From NCBI RefSeq assembly GCF_025666195.1, contig NZ_CP102592.1, positions 1 through 64,000 of the forward strand: 64,000 nucleotides of DNA. The letters run 5' to 3'. This document shows, piece after piece, positions 54,701-62,134 of this stretch. The DNA comes from Xanthomonas sp. CFBP 8443 (lineage in GTDB: Bacteria; Pseudomonadota; Gammaproteobacteria; Xanthomonadales; Xanthomonadaceae). Each line of letters opens with the position of its first letter. The stretch's first letter is position 1. The notes under the pieces are model-generated. The model made no database searches. It saw only the letters and a program-made list of their open reading frames with translations, and was not told the DNA's origin. Both the position numbers and the translations under genes were made by a program.

Positions 54701-55781
54701 CGGCGAACTGTTCGAAGGCAGCGGCGGCGCCGACACCCTGCACACCTTCTGGGCCGCCTACCGCTGGACCGGCGAGGCGCGCTACCTCAAGCCCATCGAC
54801 TACCGCGTCGCCAACGCCGGCCCGGCCGGCCTGTCGCTGCTCAACGAGAATTTCCTCGACCTGCTCGGCAAGCGCGACAGCTGGGGCACCGACCTGGCCA
54901 AGGCCGCCGCCAAACCCGATGCCGTCCCCGACTTCGCCCACCACGCCGCCTGGGAGGCCAGCGGCGACACCGCCTGGCTGGAAGCCCTGTACCGCGCCGA
55001 GACCCGCGACAAACTGCAGACCTTCTACATGAACACCGAAGGCCACTGGTGGAGCGACCGCGTCGAATCGCCCACCGTGAACCTGCAGCGCGCCCGCCTG
55101 GGCGGCGTGGCCCTCAAGCGCAACCAGACCTACCCCGGCCACACCGTCAGTTGGCGCTTCGCCGATCCCGAAGGCGCCGTGCAGGTCGCGCTGCTGCTGT
55201 CCAAACCGCGTCAGGATCGCTTTACCGTTATCGGCCACAACCTCGGTGGCAAGGGGCAGCGGGCGCAGATGACCGGCTGGAACATCACCGCCGGGCAATG
55301 GCGCATGCGCTCGGGCCTCGATCGCGATGGCGATGGGCGCATCGATGGCAAGCCCGCCACGCGCGAGTTCGCGTTCGAGAAGAGCGGGGCGGTGGACGTG
55401 GAATTTCCCGCCGGCAAGACGGTGGTGATGGAGTTCGAACTCATCGCGCCTGCCGCGGTGCCGGTGGAGCAGCGGCCGGATCTGGGGATCGGGCGTGGCG
55501 ATGTGTGGGTGAGCGCGGATGGTATCGAAGTTACCGTGCACAGCCTTGGCCATGCGGACGCACCGGCGGGGTTCGTGGTGCTGGAAGATGCGCGTGGCCG
55601 GGAAGTGGCGCGGGCGGCGTTTGCTGCGTTGGAGGCGCCGCGGGATTTGGAGCCGAGGATCGCGAACGTGCGGTTGGCTTTGCCGGATGGTAGTGGCGGC
55701 AAGGGCGCACGCTTGCGGATCGTTACCGATGGCGAGGTGGACGAGATAACGAAGCGCAATAACGCGATGGATTTGCACTAA
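51720..55781 (+). CDS. Very large predicted secreted protein with LamG-like domain
   Basis: A protein of up to 1353 residues. The ATG at 51720 follows a strong site (AAGGAG), but two REP palindromes (51788 and 51841) lie inside the following codons. A short hydrophobic signal (LAHCLAMLSCLALPAYA) begins only near residue 79. A start at 51969 would give 1270 residues. Beyond the signal: a LamG/concanavalin-like domain (about 100-300; RGTLSFFWRSRYP, WTHLAFAWDE, VRLYVDGKEA), a long beta-rich region, then a helical, probably (alpha/alpha)6-like domain (about 780-1150; GGGISDDSDLTQQWPG, ELFEGSGGADTLHTFWAAYRWTG), then a beta C-terminal domain. The context (receptor plus KDG kinase) points to a polysaccharide lyase or glycosidase. 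I do not recognise the catalytic family. Confidence 0.8.
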   Translation: MKEAIRRSATRAAASAVGAMTPLWERLQSRRALPTRLISPCRSGFSRDRHPPFRDIAPHARCSARTGQTSPTTGNRILAHCLAMLSCLALPAYAAPAPTTTAPDLLFRVSADRGFDADIAQGDAKPNFRDKVALVPTGVKGNAIEWADDGVLAWNAPGNLYTQRGTLSFFWRSRYPVGEAPFVIFRVGYADHSSWDMAWLRIDWNGHGFDAFVTDANLARTRASFTLDKNPSASAWTHLAFAWDETRGVRLYVDGKEAARAECAQACADGGSLDFDAALDQLGLAGRVMAPHQVQSRYNFLRGSDFDEIRIYDRMLDTAGAAALARQQEPRSAEPLRGDAARNAWLHRYGWDHGHAPPALDAPSTRIRKVEFADAKDLKQWMWKATDGIAETTWPGVYNRSRLPGRDDYFQLPDWNTYVEGGKALDLTLPDEPFNRIELRGAAYGQASYAAAGATSAPLFQRSQGTVRSVEQFERRRGGHLRFTNTAQETPIQEIWAYDVGAGAPPSDPSATLSYTVRSDIAPDYANLAALRATITGRYPPAERSTVVALPSKAPARKRGAEKPATPSLPIVHVLIPSSLGDAPPDQPLMRSWSYGWENMHDGLDGIAIDLPALDLPATHDGLIPLNIRIKDPIWPARDMLDVSVSVKPGQARTLWLDLRDRILGNDSLMLSIASAAPGFDARALDGAQLRLLFKPRDQAKAEHIADRFNQVKDNWGFLVEEHTTSKRQLLYARLDADIGDLLRVDPDNALGREYWNDISYGNQGALPVDLPTPPKGVPAWAFWQLEDLKATRRYIRWWIDERQVAYGDFGGGISDDSDLTQQWPGVALMGVDPDKLNASLTALSDANYRNGMFTDGLSTIETDELHAYEEGINLNSAMLYLNWGDPLTVERLMRTLKAFDTIIQVNPQGHLLFASNWFGGRKVYREPNWQWQKPYSFPVLHPAMLLGGYNADPNSRRIVTGLADGYLAHAYTNAKGQWALPNEINWKTGKTRGGELFEGSGGADTLHTFWAAYRWTGEARYLKPIDYRVANAGPAGLSLLNENFLDLLGKRDSWGTDLAKAAAKPDAVPDFAHHAAWEASGDTAWLEALYRAETRDKLQTFYMNTEGHWWSDRVESPTVNLQRARLGGVALKRNQTYPGHTVSWRFADPEGAVQVALLLSKPRQDRFTVIGHNLGGKGQRAQMTGWNITAGQWRMRSGLDRDGDGRIDGKPATREFAFEKSGAVDVEFPAGKTVVMEFELIAPAAVPVEQRPDLGIGRGDVWVSADGIEVTVHSLGHADAPAGFVVLEDARGREVARAAFAALEAPRDLEPRIANVRLALPDGSGGKGARLRIVTDGEVDEITKRNNAMDLH
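51788..51863 (+). repeat. REP pair (GTGG + GTAG) inside the large secreted gene
   Basis: GTGG-type copy at 51788-51810 and GTAG-type copy at 51841-51863, both on the plus strand, unlike the opposed pairs elsewhere. They keep the frame open and encode LWERLQSRR and CRSGFSRDR. Confidence 0.85.
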
Positions 55782-55930
55782 TTAAGCAGGCAATAAATCA
55801 GTGGCAACCACTCTGATAATGGAGGAACGTTAGCCAGGAAAGCGGTTCCTAGACAGAATCCACATTTGTCTCCCCGCGCCGCGTTGCGTCGTGCTACAAC
55901 GGGTCGTCAATTCGGGGGGAAGGGACATCC

Positions 55931-57031
55931 ATGGACTTTGTTGACCAGCTGCGCCTGCTTGCGGCGCGCATCGTTAGTACGCGCGCGATGATTCAAACCG
56001 AAGAGGCCACCAAGAATGCGATGGTGATGCCTCTGATCCAGATCCTTGGATACAACGTCTTCGATCCGCTCGAAGTCACGCCAGAGATCGTTGCCGATAT
56101 CGGCACCAAGAAAGGCGAGAAGGTCGATTACGCCATCTTGCGCGACGGCAAGCCAATCATCCTGTTCGAGTGCAAGAAGGCAGGCGGCGACCTAAGCATC
56201 AACCATGCGGCGCAACTCTTTCGCTACTTCCATGTGACCGAAGCGCGCTTTGGCGTGCTCACCAATGGATTGCTCTATCGGTTCTTCACCGACCTGGAGC
56301 AGCCCAACAAGATGGACGAGAAGCCATTCTTCGAGTTCAACATCCTCGACTTCAAGGAGCGAGATGTTGAAGAACTCAAGAAGTTCGCGAAGACCGCGTT
56401 CGATCTGGACGCGATACTCAACACGGCAAACGAGTTGAAGTACACGCGTGCCATTCAAGCGCGACTTGCCGAATGGATGGCACAGCCATCCGAAGAGTTC
56501 GTCCGGCTCGTGTCGTCCGATCTCATTGGTACACGCAGGTTCACCCCGGCGGTGCGGGACCAGTTTACGTTAATTGCCCGCCGTGCCTTCGACCAACTTG
56601 TGGGCGAGAAGATCAATGAGCGACTGAAAGGCGCGATGTCTCCAGAATCCTTATCGGTTCCCGATCCGGTCCAAGCGTCGATACCGACTGCCGTAGAGCC
56701 GCCGACGCAGCCATCCACGCCAGAACCACAGTCGATAACGACTCAGGAAGAAGTCGAAGGCTTCCATATTGTGCGCGCAATTGTGCGGGAGCTGGTTAGT
56801 ACCAAGCGTGTAGTCATGAGAGATGCGATGAGCTATTGCGCGATTCTTCTCGATGATAACAACAGAAAGCCAATTTGCAGGTTGCGCTTCAATAATTTGG
56901 AAAAGCTAAGGTTAGGTTTGTTCAATCAGAACAAAGAAGAAGAGATTTTTAATATTGAATCGCCAGATGATATCTACAGCCATGCCGAGCATATTAGGGC
57001 AATGGTCTCATCATACTTGCCGCGGGAGTAG
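55931..57031 (+). CDS. Stand-alone type I restriction R-subunit N-terminal-like nuclease
   Basis: A 366-residue protein with the HSDR_N (type I restriction endonuclease R subunit) nuclease fold at the N-terminus: D66 in EKVDYAIL and E80/K82 in ILFECKKAG form a PD-(D/E)XK site. The helicase/translocase part of HsdR is missing. A C-terminal domain (about 275-366) binds the family together. No methylase or specificity gene is adjacent, so it is not a classical type I system. GC content is far lower than in the preceding genes; this gene opens the low-GC region. Confidence 0.85.
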   Translation: MDFVDQLRLLAARIVSTRAMIQTEEATKNAMVMPLIQILGYNVFDPLEVTPEIVADIGTKKGEKVDYAILRDGKPIILFECKKAGGDLSINHAAQLFRYFHVTEARFGVLTNGLLYRFFTDLEQPNKMDEKPFFEFNILDFKERDVEELKKFAKTAFDLDAILNTANELKYTRAIQARLAEWMAQPSEEFVRLVSSDLIGTRRFTPAVRDQFTLIARRAFDQLVGEKINERLKGAMSPESLSVPDPVQASIPTAVEPPTQPSTPEPQSITTQEEVEGFHIVRAIVRELVSTKRVVMRDAMSYCAILLDDNNRKPICRLRFNNLEKLRLGLFNQNKEEEIFNIESPDDIYSHAEHIRAMVSSYLPRE

Positions 57032-57097
57032 GCTAATATTCGTAGCAAAAATATTAATGCTGATGCCGCTTCGTGGTGGCTAAGTCACCTGCTAGCT
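57031..57097 (+). other. Decayed attC-like site
   Basis: Starts GGCTAATATTCGT (compare GCCTAACAATTCGT), has a central GCCGC-TTCG hairpin, and ends TAAGTCACCTGCTAGCT (compare TAACTCAGGCGTTAGGC, about 11 of 17 matches). The next gene starts 17 bases later, as usual for cassettes. It is degenerate and may not recombine. Confidence 0.45.
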
Positions 57098-57113
57098 CGC
57101 CAGGAACCCGAAA

Positions 57114-57692
57114 ATGGATCGTGAAATAAAAGAAGCTTTTTCACGCCTCCAAGCAGAGCTGAGGAAGGACTTACCATTCTTTGGCTTTTGTGGGTTAATT
57201 GTCGGTTTGTTCCTTGTCTGGCAAGGAAAAGCGACGGAGCGAGGCTGGTCAAAGGCACATTGGGCGTCAGATCTCTTAGCTGACTTCATGTCACTTAATG
57301 CATTTGGCCTAGTATTCTTCGCCTATTTAGCGATTGGTTGCACAATCACAGTGCTCACCAGGTTTAACTTTACTCATCGCTACTTAACATCTAGCCTTGA
57401 TCACATAGAGGAGCGGTTAACACAATTCGCAAGTTCGCTTTTGGCCTTCATGACTGGTTTACTTGCGTTTGTCGCGCTGGCATCTATTTTAAATTTGGAC
57501 AGTGGTGGCCTGAAAGTATTGCTTCTTTCATTAATATTTTCTTTATTGGTCGGATTTACATACGTTGCCGGTGTGTTGGTAGCGCGTCGCGCAGAGCCAT
57601 TTGATATATGGTGGGTTGCGCTAATCATGTTGAGCGTATGTTTTGGTGTTCTAGGGTGGCTGATATTCCTTGCAAGCGGGAAAACGGGCTAA
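57114..57692 (+). CDS. Polytopic membrane protein of unknown function
   Basis: A 192-residue protein with five membrane segments (about 22-40, 63-85, 105-128, 134-155, 165-188) and a basic N-terminus. No family recognised. Its position after a decayed attC site suggests it was acquired as a cassette. AT-rich codon use. Confidence 0.75.
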   Translation: MDREIKEAFSRLQAELRKDLPFFGFCGLIVGLFLVWQGKATERGWSKAHWASDLLADFMSLNAFGLVFFAYLAIGCTITVLTRFNFTHRYLTSSLDHIEERLTQFASSLLAFMTGLLAFVALASILNLDSGGLKVLLLSLIFSLLVGFTYVAGVLVARRAEPFDIWWVALIMLSVCFGVLGWLIFLASGKTG

Positions 57693-57938
57693 AGAGAACT
57701 GGGGTCAGAGCATTAGGGAGAGGACAGGGTCAGGGCTACTTTAGAAGTCAACCTGAGTCCTTTTCCGCCGAAGGTTCTGTTTGACAAGCCATGCCACGCC
57801 TACCATGCCTCCCTTTTTCCGAGCTTTCCACCAAAGTGCTGAAGAAAAGGCTTCTTCTAACCTTACTTCAGGCGGGTGAGGGGGAAGAGAGAAAAGAGAG
57901 ATCCATTTAAAAGGACATCACAGGGGAACATTACGGCG

Positions 57939-59399
57939 ATGAAAGTTTATTTCTCTGACTATTTTTCAGTTTCGCCGAAAGCGCTTAAGGAATATGGGGC
58001 TTTCAACGTTTCGCTCATTAACGACCTTCCATTGTTTATCGACCCCTTTTTACTATTTAACAGCGAAAAGAAGGAGTATCGTGATTTACATGACGCGATC
58101 ATAAAATACATTCGGTTTCTAAGGGGGTTGTCAGGGGATGGGAAAATTAGCGAAGGCCATATCAAACATCTCTTCACCTTCAAGGAAGTGAAGCAAAATT
58201 GGCTTGGCTATAGCATGGTTGGTAACAGTGGCTCAGGTTTGGGGGCGAAGTTTGCCATTGCCATGAATGAGAACCTGTCCACCATTTTTAGCAATTTTGG
58301 CGATGAAAAGATTACGAAAGGAAGCCACCTGGAGAAGCTATGCCTCATTAAAGATGGTGTTGGCAAAGATGCCATCAGCGACTTCACCACAAATCTCATC
58401 AAAAGTTATCTTTGCGAATACACCCAAACTTTTGCAGAAAAGCATCTAGCGAGTAATCGCATCAAAGCCGTCGATGTGTCTCATGCAAAGTTTAACTACG
58501 ATCTACGACGCTGGATGCCAAAGCGATACAAGCTTCCATACATTGATGGCGACTATGTACTTCTCACCCCCAAGGACATCCTCACCAAAGACGAAGCATG
58601 GATAAACCGCCATGACATTGTGTCTGACTTTGAAGATGTGCTCAACGCCGTACCAAATGACGTGCTTCGCGCACAAATTAACGACTACTTTCTTCGCCAA
58701 ATCCCCGATAATGCCAAGAAAAAGGACATGAATGAAGCTGCCATTAGGGCCGTCCGTGCATTTCCTCAAATCATCGACTATTACATCCGGTACAAGGAGG
58801 ACAACGGAGACAAGGCCGTTGCTGTCAGCGAAGAGAAACTCAAAGAAACCGAGTCACAGTTCATCAGCCAGGTCTCGAATCTCATCGAAAAGCTTGTCGA
58901 GGACGACAACTTTTACAAGACTCCGACCGACACATTCGAAGAAACGAGTCGGCGCGTCCAGTTCCTCAAGCAAGTCATCGAGAAGAACGACGGCTACAAA
59001 ATTTTCTATATCAAGGGAAAACCCGTACAGCGTGAGGTTGACCTTCAGTTGATGTTTCGACTGACGTGGTTTGCCTCTAGCGATGACGTAAACGCTGAGG
59101 TGAACAATGGTCGAGGCCCTGTAGATTACAAAATATCGCGCGGCTCAAAGGACGCCACTCTCGTAGAGTTCAAGCTTGCAAGCAACTCAAAATTAAAACA
59201 AAACCTTGCCAAGCAGGTTGAGGTCTACAAGGACGCCAACCAAACCAAGAAGTCCATCAAGGTTGTCCTTCACTTCACGGATGAAGAATACTCAAAGATC
59301 AAAAAGATGATGAAAGAACTCAAGATCAAGGAGGGGAATGACTTCGTCCTCATCGACGCGAGCCGCACCAACAAGCCGTCAGGCTCAAATGCAAAATAA
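57939..59399 (+). CDS. PD-(D/E)XK nuclease-like protein, first gene of a two-gene unit
   Basis: A 486-residue soluble protein. The N-terminal part (MKVYFSDYFSVSPKALKEYG, PLFIDPFLLFNS) is not a family I can name. Near the C-terminus a PD-(D/E)XK core is visible: D396 in GPVDYKIS and E410/K412 in LVEFKLASN, followed by a helix and strand (KQVEVYKDAN, KVVLHF) as in restriction-like nucleases. The stop is 35 bases before the HEPN-like gene, so they are likely co-transcribed. The ATG at 57939 follows AGGGGAAC. Low GC. Confidence 0.75.
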   Translation: MKVYFSDYFSVSPKALKEYGAFNVSLINDLPLFIDPFLLFNSEKKEYRDLHDAIIKYIRFLRGLSGDGKISEGHIKHLFTFKEVKQNWLGYSMVGNSGSGLGAKFAIAMNENLSTIFSNFGDEKITKGSHLEKLCLIKDGVGKDAISDFTTNLIKSYLCEYTQTFAEKHLASNRIKAVDVSHAKFNYDLRRWMPKRYKLPYIDGDYVLLTPKDILTKDEAWINRHDIVSDFEDVLNAVPNDVLRAQINDYFLRQIPDNAKKKDMNEAAIRAVRAFPQIIDYYIRYKEDNGDKAVAVSEEKLKETESQFISQVSNLIEKLVEDDNFYKTPTDTFEETSRRVQFLKQVIEKNDGYKIFYIKGKPVQREVDLQLMFRLTWFASSDDVNAEVNNGRGPVDYKISRGSKDATLVEFKLASNSKLKQNLAKQVEVYKDANQTKKSIKVVLHFTDEEYSKIKKMMKELKIKEGNDFVLIDASRTNKPSGSNAK

Positions 59400-59434
59400 A
59401 AAGTGGAGAACGGCCTCGTGGAAAAGGAATCCTG

Positions 59435-60016
59435 ATGGGCATCAACCAAATCGAAGTCGATACGCACTGGAATTATTTCCTCGCAATCGAAGAGGACTTC
59501 CTGCGCATATCTAGGTATGTACATTTCAACACAGCCAACAACAAAGCTTACTCCATCGAATTTGCAAGAATCATTCTCGCCGCAGGCTCGGAAGTTGATG
59601 TCGTCGCCAAGGCCTTGACCAATCAGATAACAGGCAAAGACACCGAGAACATCGCAGAACACAGGAAGGCGATACTTCCTGCCTATCCTGAGATTCCAGA
59701 GCACACGGTGTCCATGGACCGGTCCGGCATGACCGTGACACCGTGGGAGAATTGGGGCGCGGGCAAATCACCGGATTGGTGGTCCAGCTACAACACTGTC
59801 AAACACAATCGTGGACGGCATTTTCAAGAGGCGAATCTTGAGAATACATTCCGTTCTGTAGCAGGACTTTTCATCCTTCTGATTTACCACTTACGACAAA
59901 TGGAAGCTAAAGAAGTCCATCCACCTCCGCGCATTCTCTCAACGGAAGAAACGTTCACCTCCTTTGCAACCGACCCAAGAAGGAGAATATTTCTTCTCTA
60001 TCCGCTGAATTCTTAG
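59435..60016 (+). CDS. HEPN-like protein, second gene of the unit
   Basis: A 193-residue helical protein with WWSSYNTVKHNRG near 129, a YN-x3-H pattern like the catalytic motif of HEPN ribonucleases; the usual Arg before it is replaced. It is clearly paralogous to the gene at 61453 (shared HWNYFLA-E, YSIEFA, DVVAK and the VKH block). Paired with the upstream nuclease-like gene, it looks like a toxin/defence module, but no such system is recognised. Confidence 0.75.
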   Translation: MGINQIEVDTHWNYFLAIEEDFLRISRYVHFNTANNKAYSIEFARIILAAGSEVDVVAKALTNQITGKDTENIAEHRKAILPAYPEIPEHTVSMDRSGMTVTPWENWGAGKSPDWWSSYNTVKHNRGRHFQEANLENTFRSVAGLFILLIYHLRQMEAKEVHPPPRILSTEETFTSFATDPRRRIFLLYPLNS

Positions 60017-60085
60017 CGAGCAAAAACTAGGAAAAAAGCGGTTTAGGAAAAAAGGGCAGAAAAGAGAAAACCGGGGTCATGAAAA

Positions 60086-60143
60086 CCGGGTCAGAGTGCA
60101 CTTTATCCGTACTCAACACTTAGAAAGTGTACTCTGACCCCGG
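60086..60143. repeat. Inverted repeat with GGGTCAGAGTGCAC arms
   Basis: Arms CCGGGTCAGAGTGCACTTT and AAAGTGTACTCTGACCCCGG (60124-60143) around a 19-base loop. Related copies at 61128 and 63321, all in cassettes; a single half-arm occurs at 57709. Such elements are often mobilised by REP-associated transposases. Confidence 0.8.
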
Positions 60144-60332
60144 GTTCGGTTTGGTCCGGAGTCTTGGATTACGCCATTCAAGAAACAGCTTTACGAGTTC
60201 AAAGCGAGCGAAACACCGGCGCCCTTCGACTTCGATGACGAAGACATAACCGTTTTAGCCAGCTGCCCAACAATTCGTCCAAGCCGACGCCGCTTCGCGG
60301 CGTGGCCTCACTCAGGCGTTAGGCATCTCTAG
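60144..60332 (+). pseudogene. 3' remnant of a cassette gene
   Basis: An open frame without a start codon encodes ESWITPFKKQLYEFKA, then an acidic segment, and runs through the attC site, giving the usual attC-encoded tail (IRPSRRRFAAW). It begins right at the inverted repeat, which probably replaced the 5' end. Confidence 0.45.
60265..60324 (+). other. attC recombination site 1
   Basis: 60 bases from GCCCAAC to GTTAGGC with the central imperfect hairpin GCCGACGCCGC-TTCG-CGGCGTGGC. It ends the cassette before the gene at 60347. Confidence 0.9.
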
Positions 60333-60346
60333 GAGATTAGCTAACG

Positions 60347-61087
60347 ATGTTGAACTCCAACAACTTTAAAATAGTGTGGTGGGCAATCCTAGTCATTGCT
60401 TTAGGTGCTTATCTCTATTTGAGACAAGATCAACTTGTTGGCGGGAATCCAACGTATTTCGACGTAGTTGTGTTCTTGGTGTGGATGGCAGTTTGTCTTG
60501 CTCCCATATTCAAGGACGTGAAGCTGTTCGGTCTCGAACTGAAGCAAGACATTGAACAGCTCAAGAAGGACATCTCGCATCAATTGGCGCTTATGAAGGT
60601 TGAGCTTCAATCATCGATTGACGTTTCTTCATCCAATACGAGTCATGTTCACATCAACAGCGGAGTACCGATCCCTGCTAACGATGCGGAAATACCAGAC
60701 ATAAGGCAGAAAATAGCAGAAACCCTGAGGGAGTTTGGTATTGGTGCCGGAAAAGCAGGCCTGCCCGAGTTAAATTTTGCACATGACATTCAGAAAGAGT
60801 CCGTTGATCTATTCAAGGTCCGTCTCTCGTTTGAATTGCTTATAAATGAATATTCTCGTTTAAATGGCATTGACCCACGTCGTTACCCAATGCACAGGGT
60901 TCTGCGTGAGCTCCAGAAAAATGAAAGGATTTCCCCTAACGTCATTAATGGGGTTCTGGAAATTATAGCCATTTGCAACTATGCCGTTCACGGAGAAAGA
61001 GTTTCAGAGAACCAAATTGCTTTTGTTTTAGATTCGGCACCTGGCCTGTACAAAGCGCTAAAATCGGAGCTCCAATCAAATGCATAA
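60347..61087 (+). CDS. Membrane-anchored DUF4145/HEPN-like protein (cassette gene)
   Basis: A 246-residue protein with two N-terminal membrane helices (about 8-25 and 38-56), a coiled coil (about 62-85), and a C-terminal helical domain with IAICNYAVHGERVS near 213, which resembles the R-N-x3-H core of DUF4145/HEPN proteins but with Cys in place of Arg. It starts 22 bases after attC site 1. Possibly an effector or regulator in a defence cassette; function not known. Confidence 0.75.
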   Translation: MLNSNNFKIVWWAILVIALGAYLYLRQDQLVGGNPTYFDVVVFLVWMAVCLAPIFKDVKLFGLELKQDIEQLKKDISHQLALMKVELQSSIDVSSSNTSHVHINSGVPIPANDAEIPDIRQKIAETLREFGIGAGKAGLPELNFAHDIQKESVDLFKVRLSFELLINEYSRLNGIDPRRYPMHRVLRELQKNERISPNVINGVLEIIAICNYAVHGERVSENQIAFVLDSAPGLYKALKSELQSNA

Positions 61088-61127
61088 ATGTTGCTAAACC
61101 TCGCTCCCTTTGGTCGCTGTAGTAAAT

Positions 61128-61185
61128 GGGGTCGGAGTAGACTTTCCCTGTGCGCGGCACTCTAGAAAGTACACCCTAACCCCGG
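61128..61185. repeat. Inverted repeat, degenerate copy
   Basis: Arms GGGGTCGGAGTAGACTTT and AAAGTACACCCTAACCCCGG (61166-61185). Lies between the gene and the attC site of its cassette. The rest of the 365-base gap (61088-61452) holds attC site 2 and an unsupported short frame. Confidence 0.75.
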
Positions 61186-61382
61186 TACTGGTTAGTGACA
61201 ATTCATGTGCGGCACAACCAATGCGATAGTGGACGTGAAACACGTTTGCCTTGGCTGCATGATGAGCGTGACCCGACCCTCATCCAGCCTGCTGACATGC
61301 GTGTCGGGTGGCTTGCCTATCGAGAGCCACTGGAACAGCCATGGTCAAGAGAGGGTATGCAGACAGTGATGAGACGGATGAG

Positions 61383-61444
61383 ATCTAATAATTCATTCAA
61401 GCCGAGGCCGCTTCGCCGGCGCGGGTTAAACTAAGGCGTTAGGT
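61383..61444 (+). other. attC recombination site 2
   Basis: 62 bases from ATCTAAT to GTTAGGT with the central hairpin GCCGAGGCCGC-TTCG-CCGGCGCGGG. Left end degenerate. Confidence 0.8.
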
Positions 61445-61452
61445 GGCTGAAC

Positions 61453-62040
61453 ATGGGAATCGAATCCGTCGCTAATAAGGTCCACTGGAACTACTTCCTC
61501 GCCCTCGAGCGCGATCTCGAGACGACTGCGCGCTACGTAGAGTTCGCGGAGGCGAATATGACCACTTACTCCATTGAGTTCGCGCACCTGCTATTCGCTG
61601 CCGCGTCGGAAGCGGATGTGGTCGCGAAGCTGCTTTGCAAGTGTGTCGCAGTTGACCTGCCTCGTGGAAATATTGACCAATACCGCGCTGCGCTCAAGCA
61701 GAACTTGCCGGAAATAGCCTCTACACAAGTGCTAGTGCCACGCTATGGGCTAACCCTTAGCCCTTGGTCGAACTGGGCCAATGACAAGAACCCAGCTTGG
61801 TGGCGGAGTTACAACAATGTTAAGCACGAACGCGACAGCCACTATGCGGAAGCGACTCTCAAGAATGCGCTGAACTCGCTAGCCGGCCTTATGGTTCTCG
61901 TTCTCCATCAATACAGCAGCACGCCACTAGCACCCGGCGTGCAATTAGATCGACGCGAGACGACCCGATACTTGTTGCCGGAATCCACCCTGCTCCGCTT
62001 CCCCGAGAGTTACTACTACGATGTCCTCATTAGTGGCTAA
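61453..62040 (+). CDS. HEPN-like protein (cassette gene, paralogue of 59435 gene)
   Basis: A 195-residue helical protein sharing HWNYFLALE, YSIEFAHLLFAAASEADVVAK and WWRSYNNVKHERDSH with the gene at 59435. Here Arg precedes the motif (R-x6-H), fitting the HEPN ribonuclease pattern better than its paralogue. It starts 8 bases after attC site 2 and is a complete single-gene cassette. Function inferred only. Confidence 0.8.
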   Translation: MGIESVANKVHWNYFLALERDLETTARYVEFAEANMTTYSIEFAHLLFAAASEADVVAKLLCKCVAVDLPRGNIDQYRAALKQNLPEIASTQVLVPRYGLTLSPWSNWANDKNPAWWRSYNNVKHERDSHYAEATLKNALNSLAGLMVLVLHQYSSTPLAPGVQLDRRETTRYLLPESTLLRFPESYYYDVLISG

Positions 62041-62048
62041 GCAGTAGC

Positions 62049-62107
62049 TTCTAACGATCGTCCAAGAAGACGCCGCTTCGCGTTACGACTTAACTCAGGT
62101 GTTAGGC
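62049..62107 (+). other. attC recombination site 3
   Basis: 59 bases from TTCTAAC to GTTAGGC with central hairpin AAGAAGACGCCGC-TTCG-CGTTACGACTT. Confidence 0.85.
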
Positions 62108-62134
62108 CGCTTTTTCAAAATCACTGGAGTCTTT

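Noticed and set aside
53238..55778. 846-codon minus-strand frame opposite the large secreted gene
   Set aside because: Shadow frame with repetitive Val/Gly/Arg/Gln composition and no domain.
55800..55930. attI-like or attC boundary (AACGTTAGCC) before the HSDR_N gene
   Set aside because: Only a short GTTAGCC string matches; no hairpin or partner end is visible.
57709..57745. Fourth complete GGGGTCAGAG inverted repeat
   Set aside because: Only one arm is convincing (TGGGGTCAGAG); the second arm is a direct, truncated copy (AGGGTCAGGG).
61195..61434. 79-codon GTG-start frame in the cassette after the 60347 gene
   Set aside because: No ribosome-binding site, no recognisable family, and its end is simply translation of the attC site; a competing frame from an ATG at 61204 is equally unsupported.
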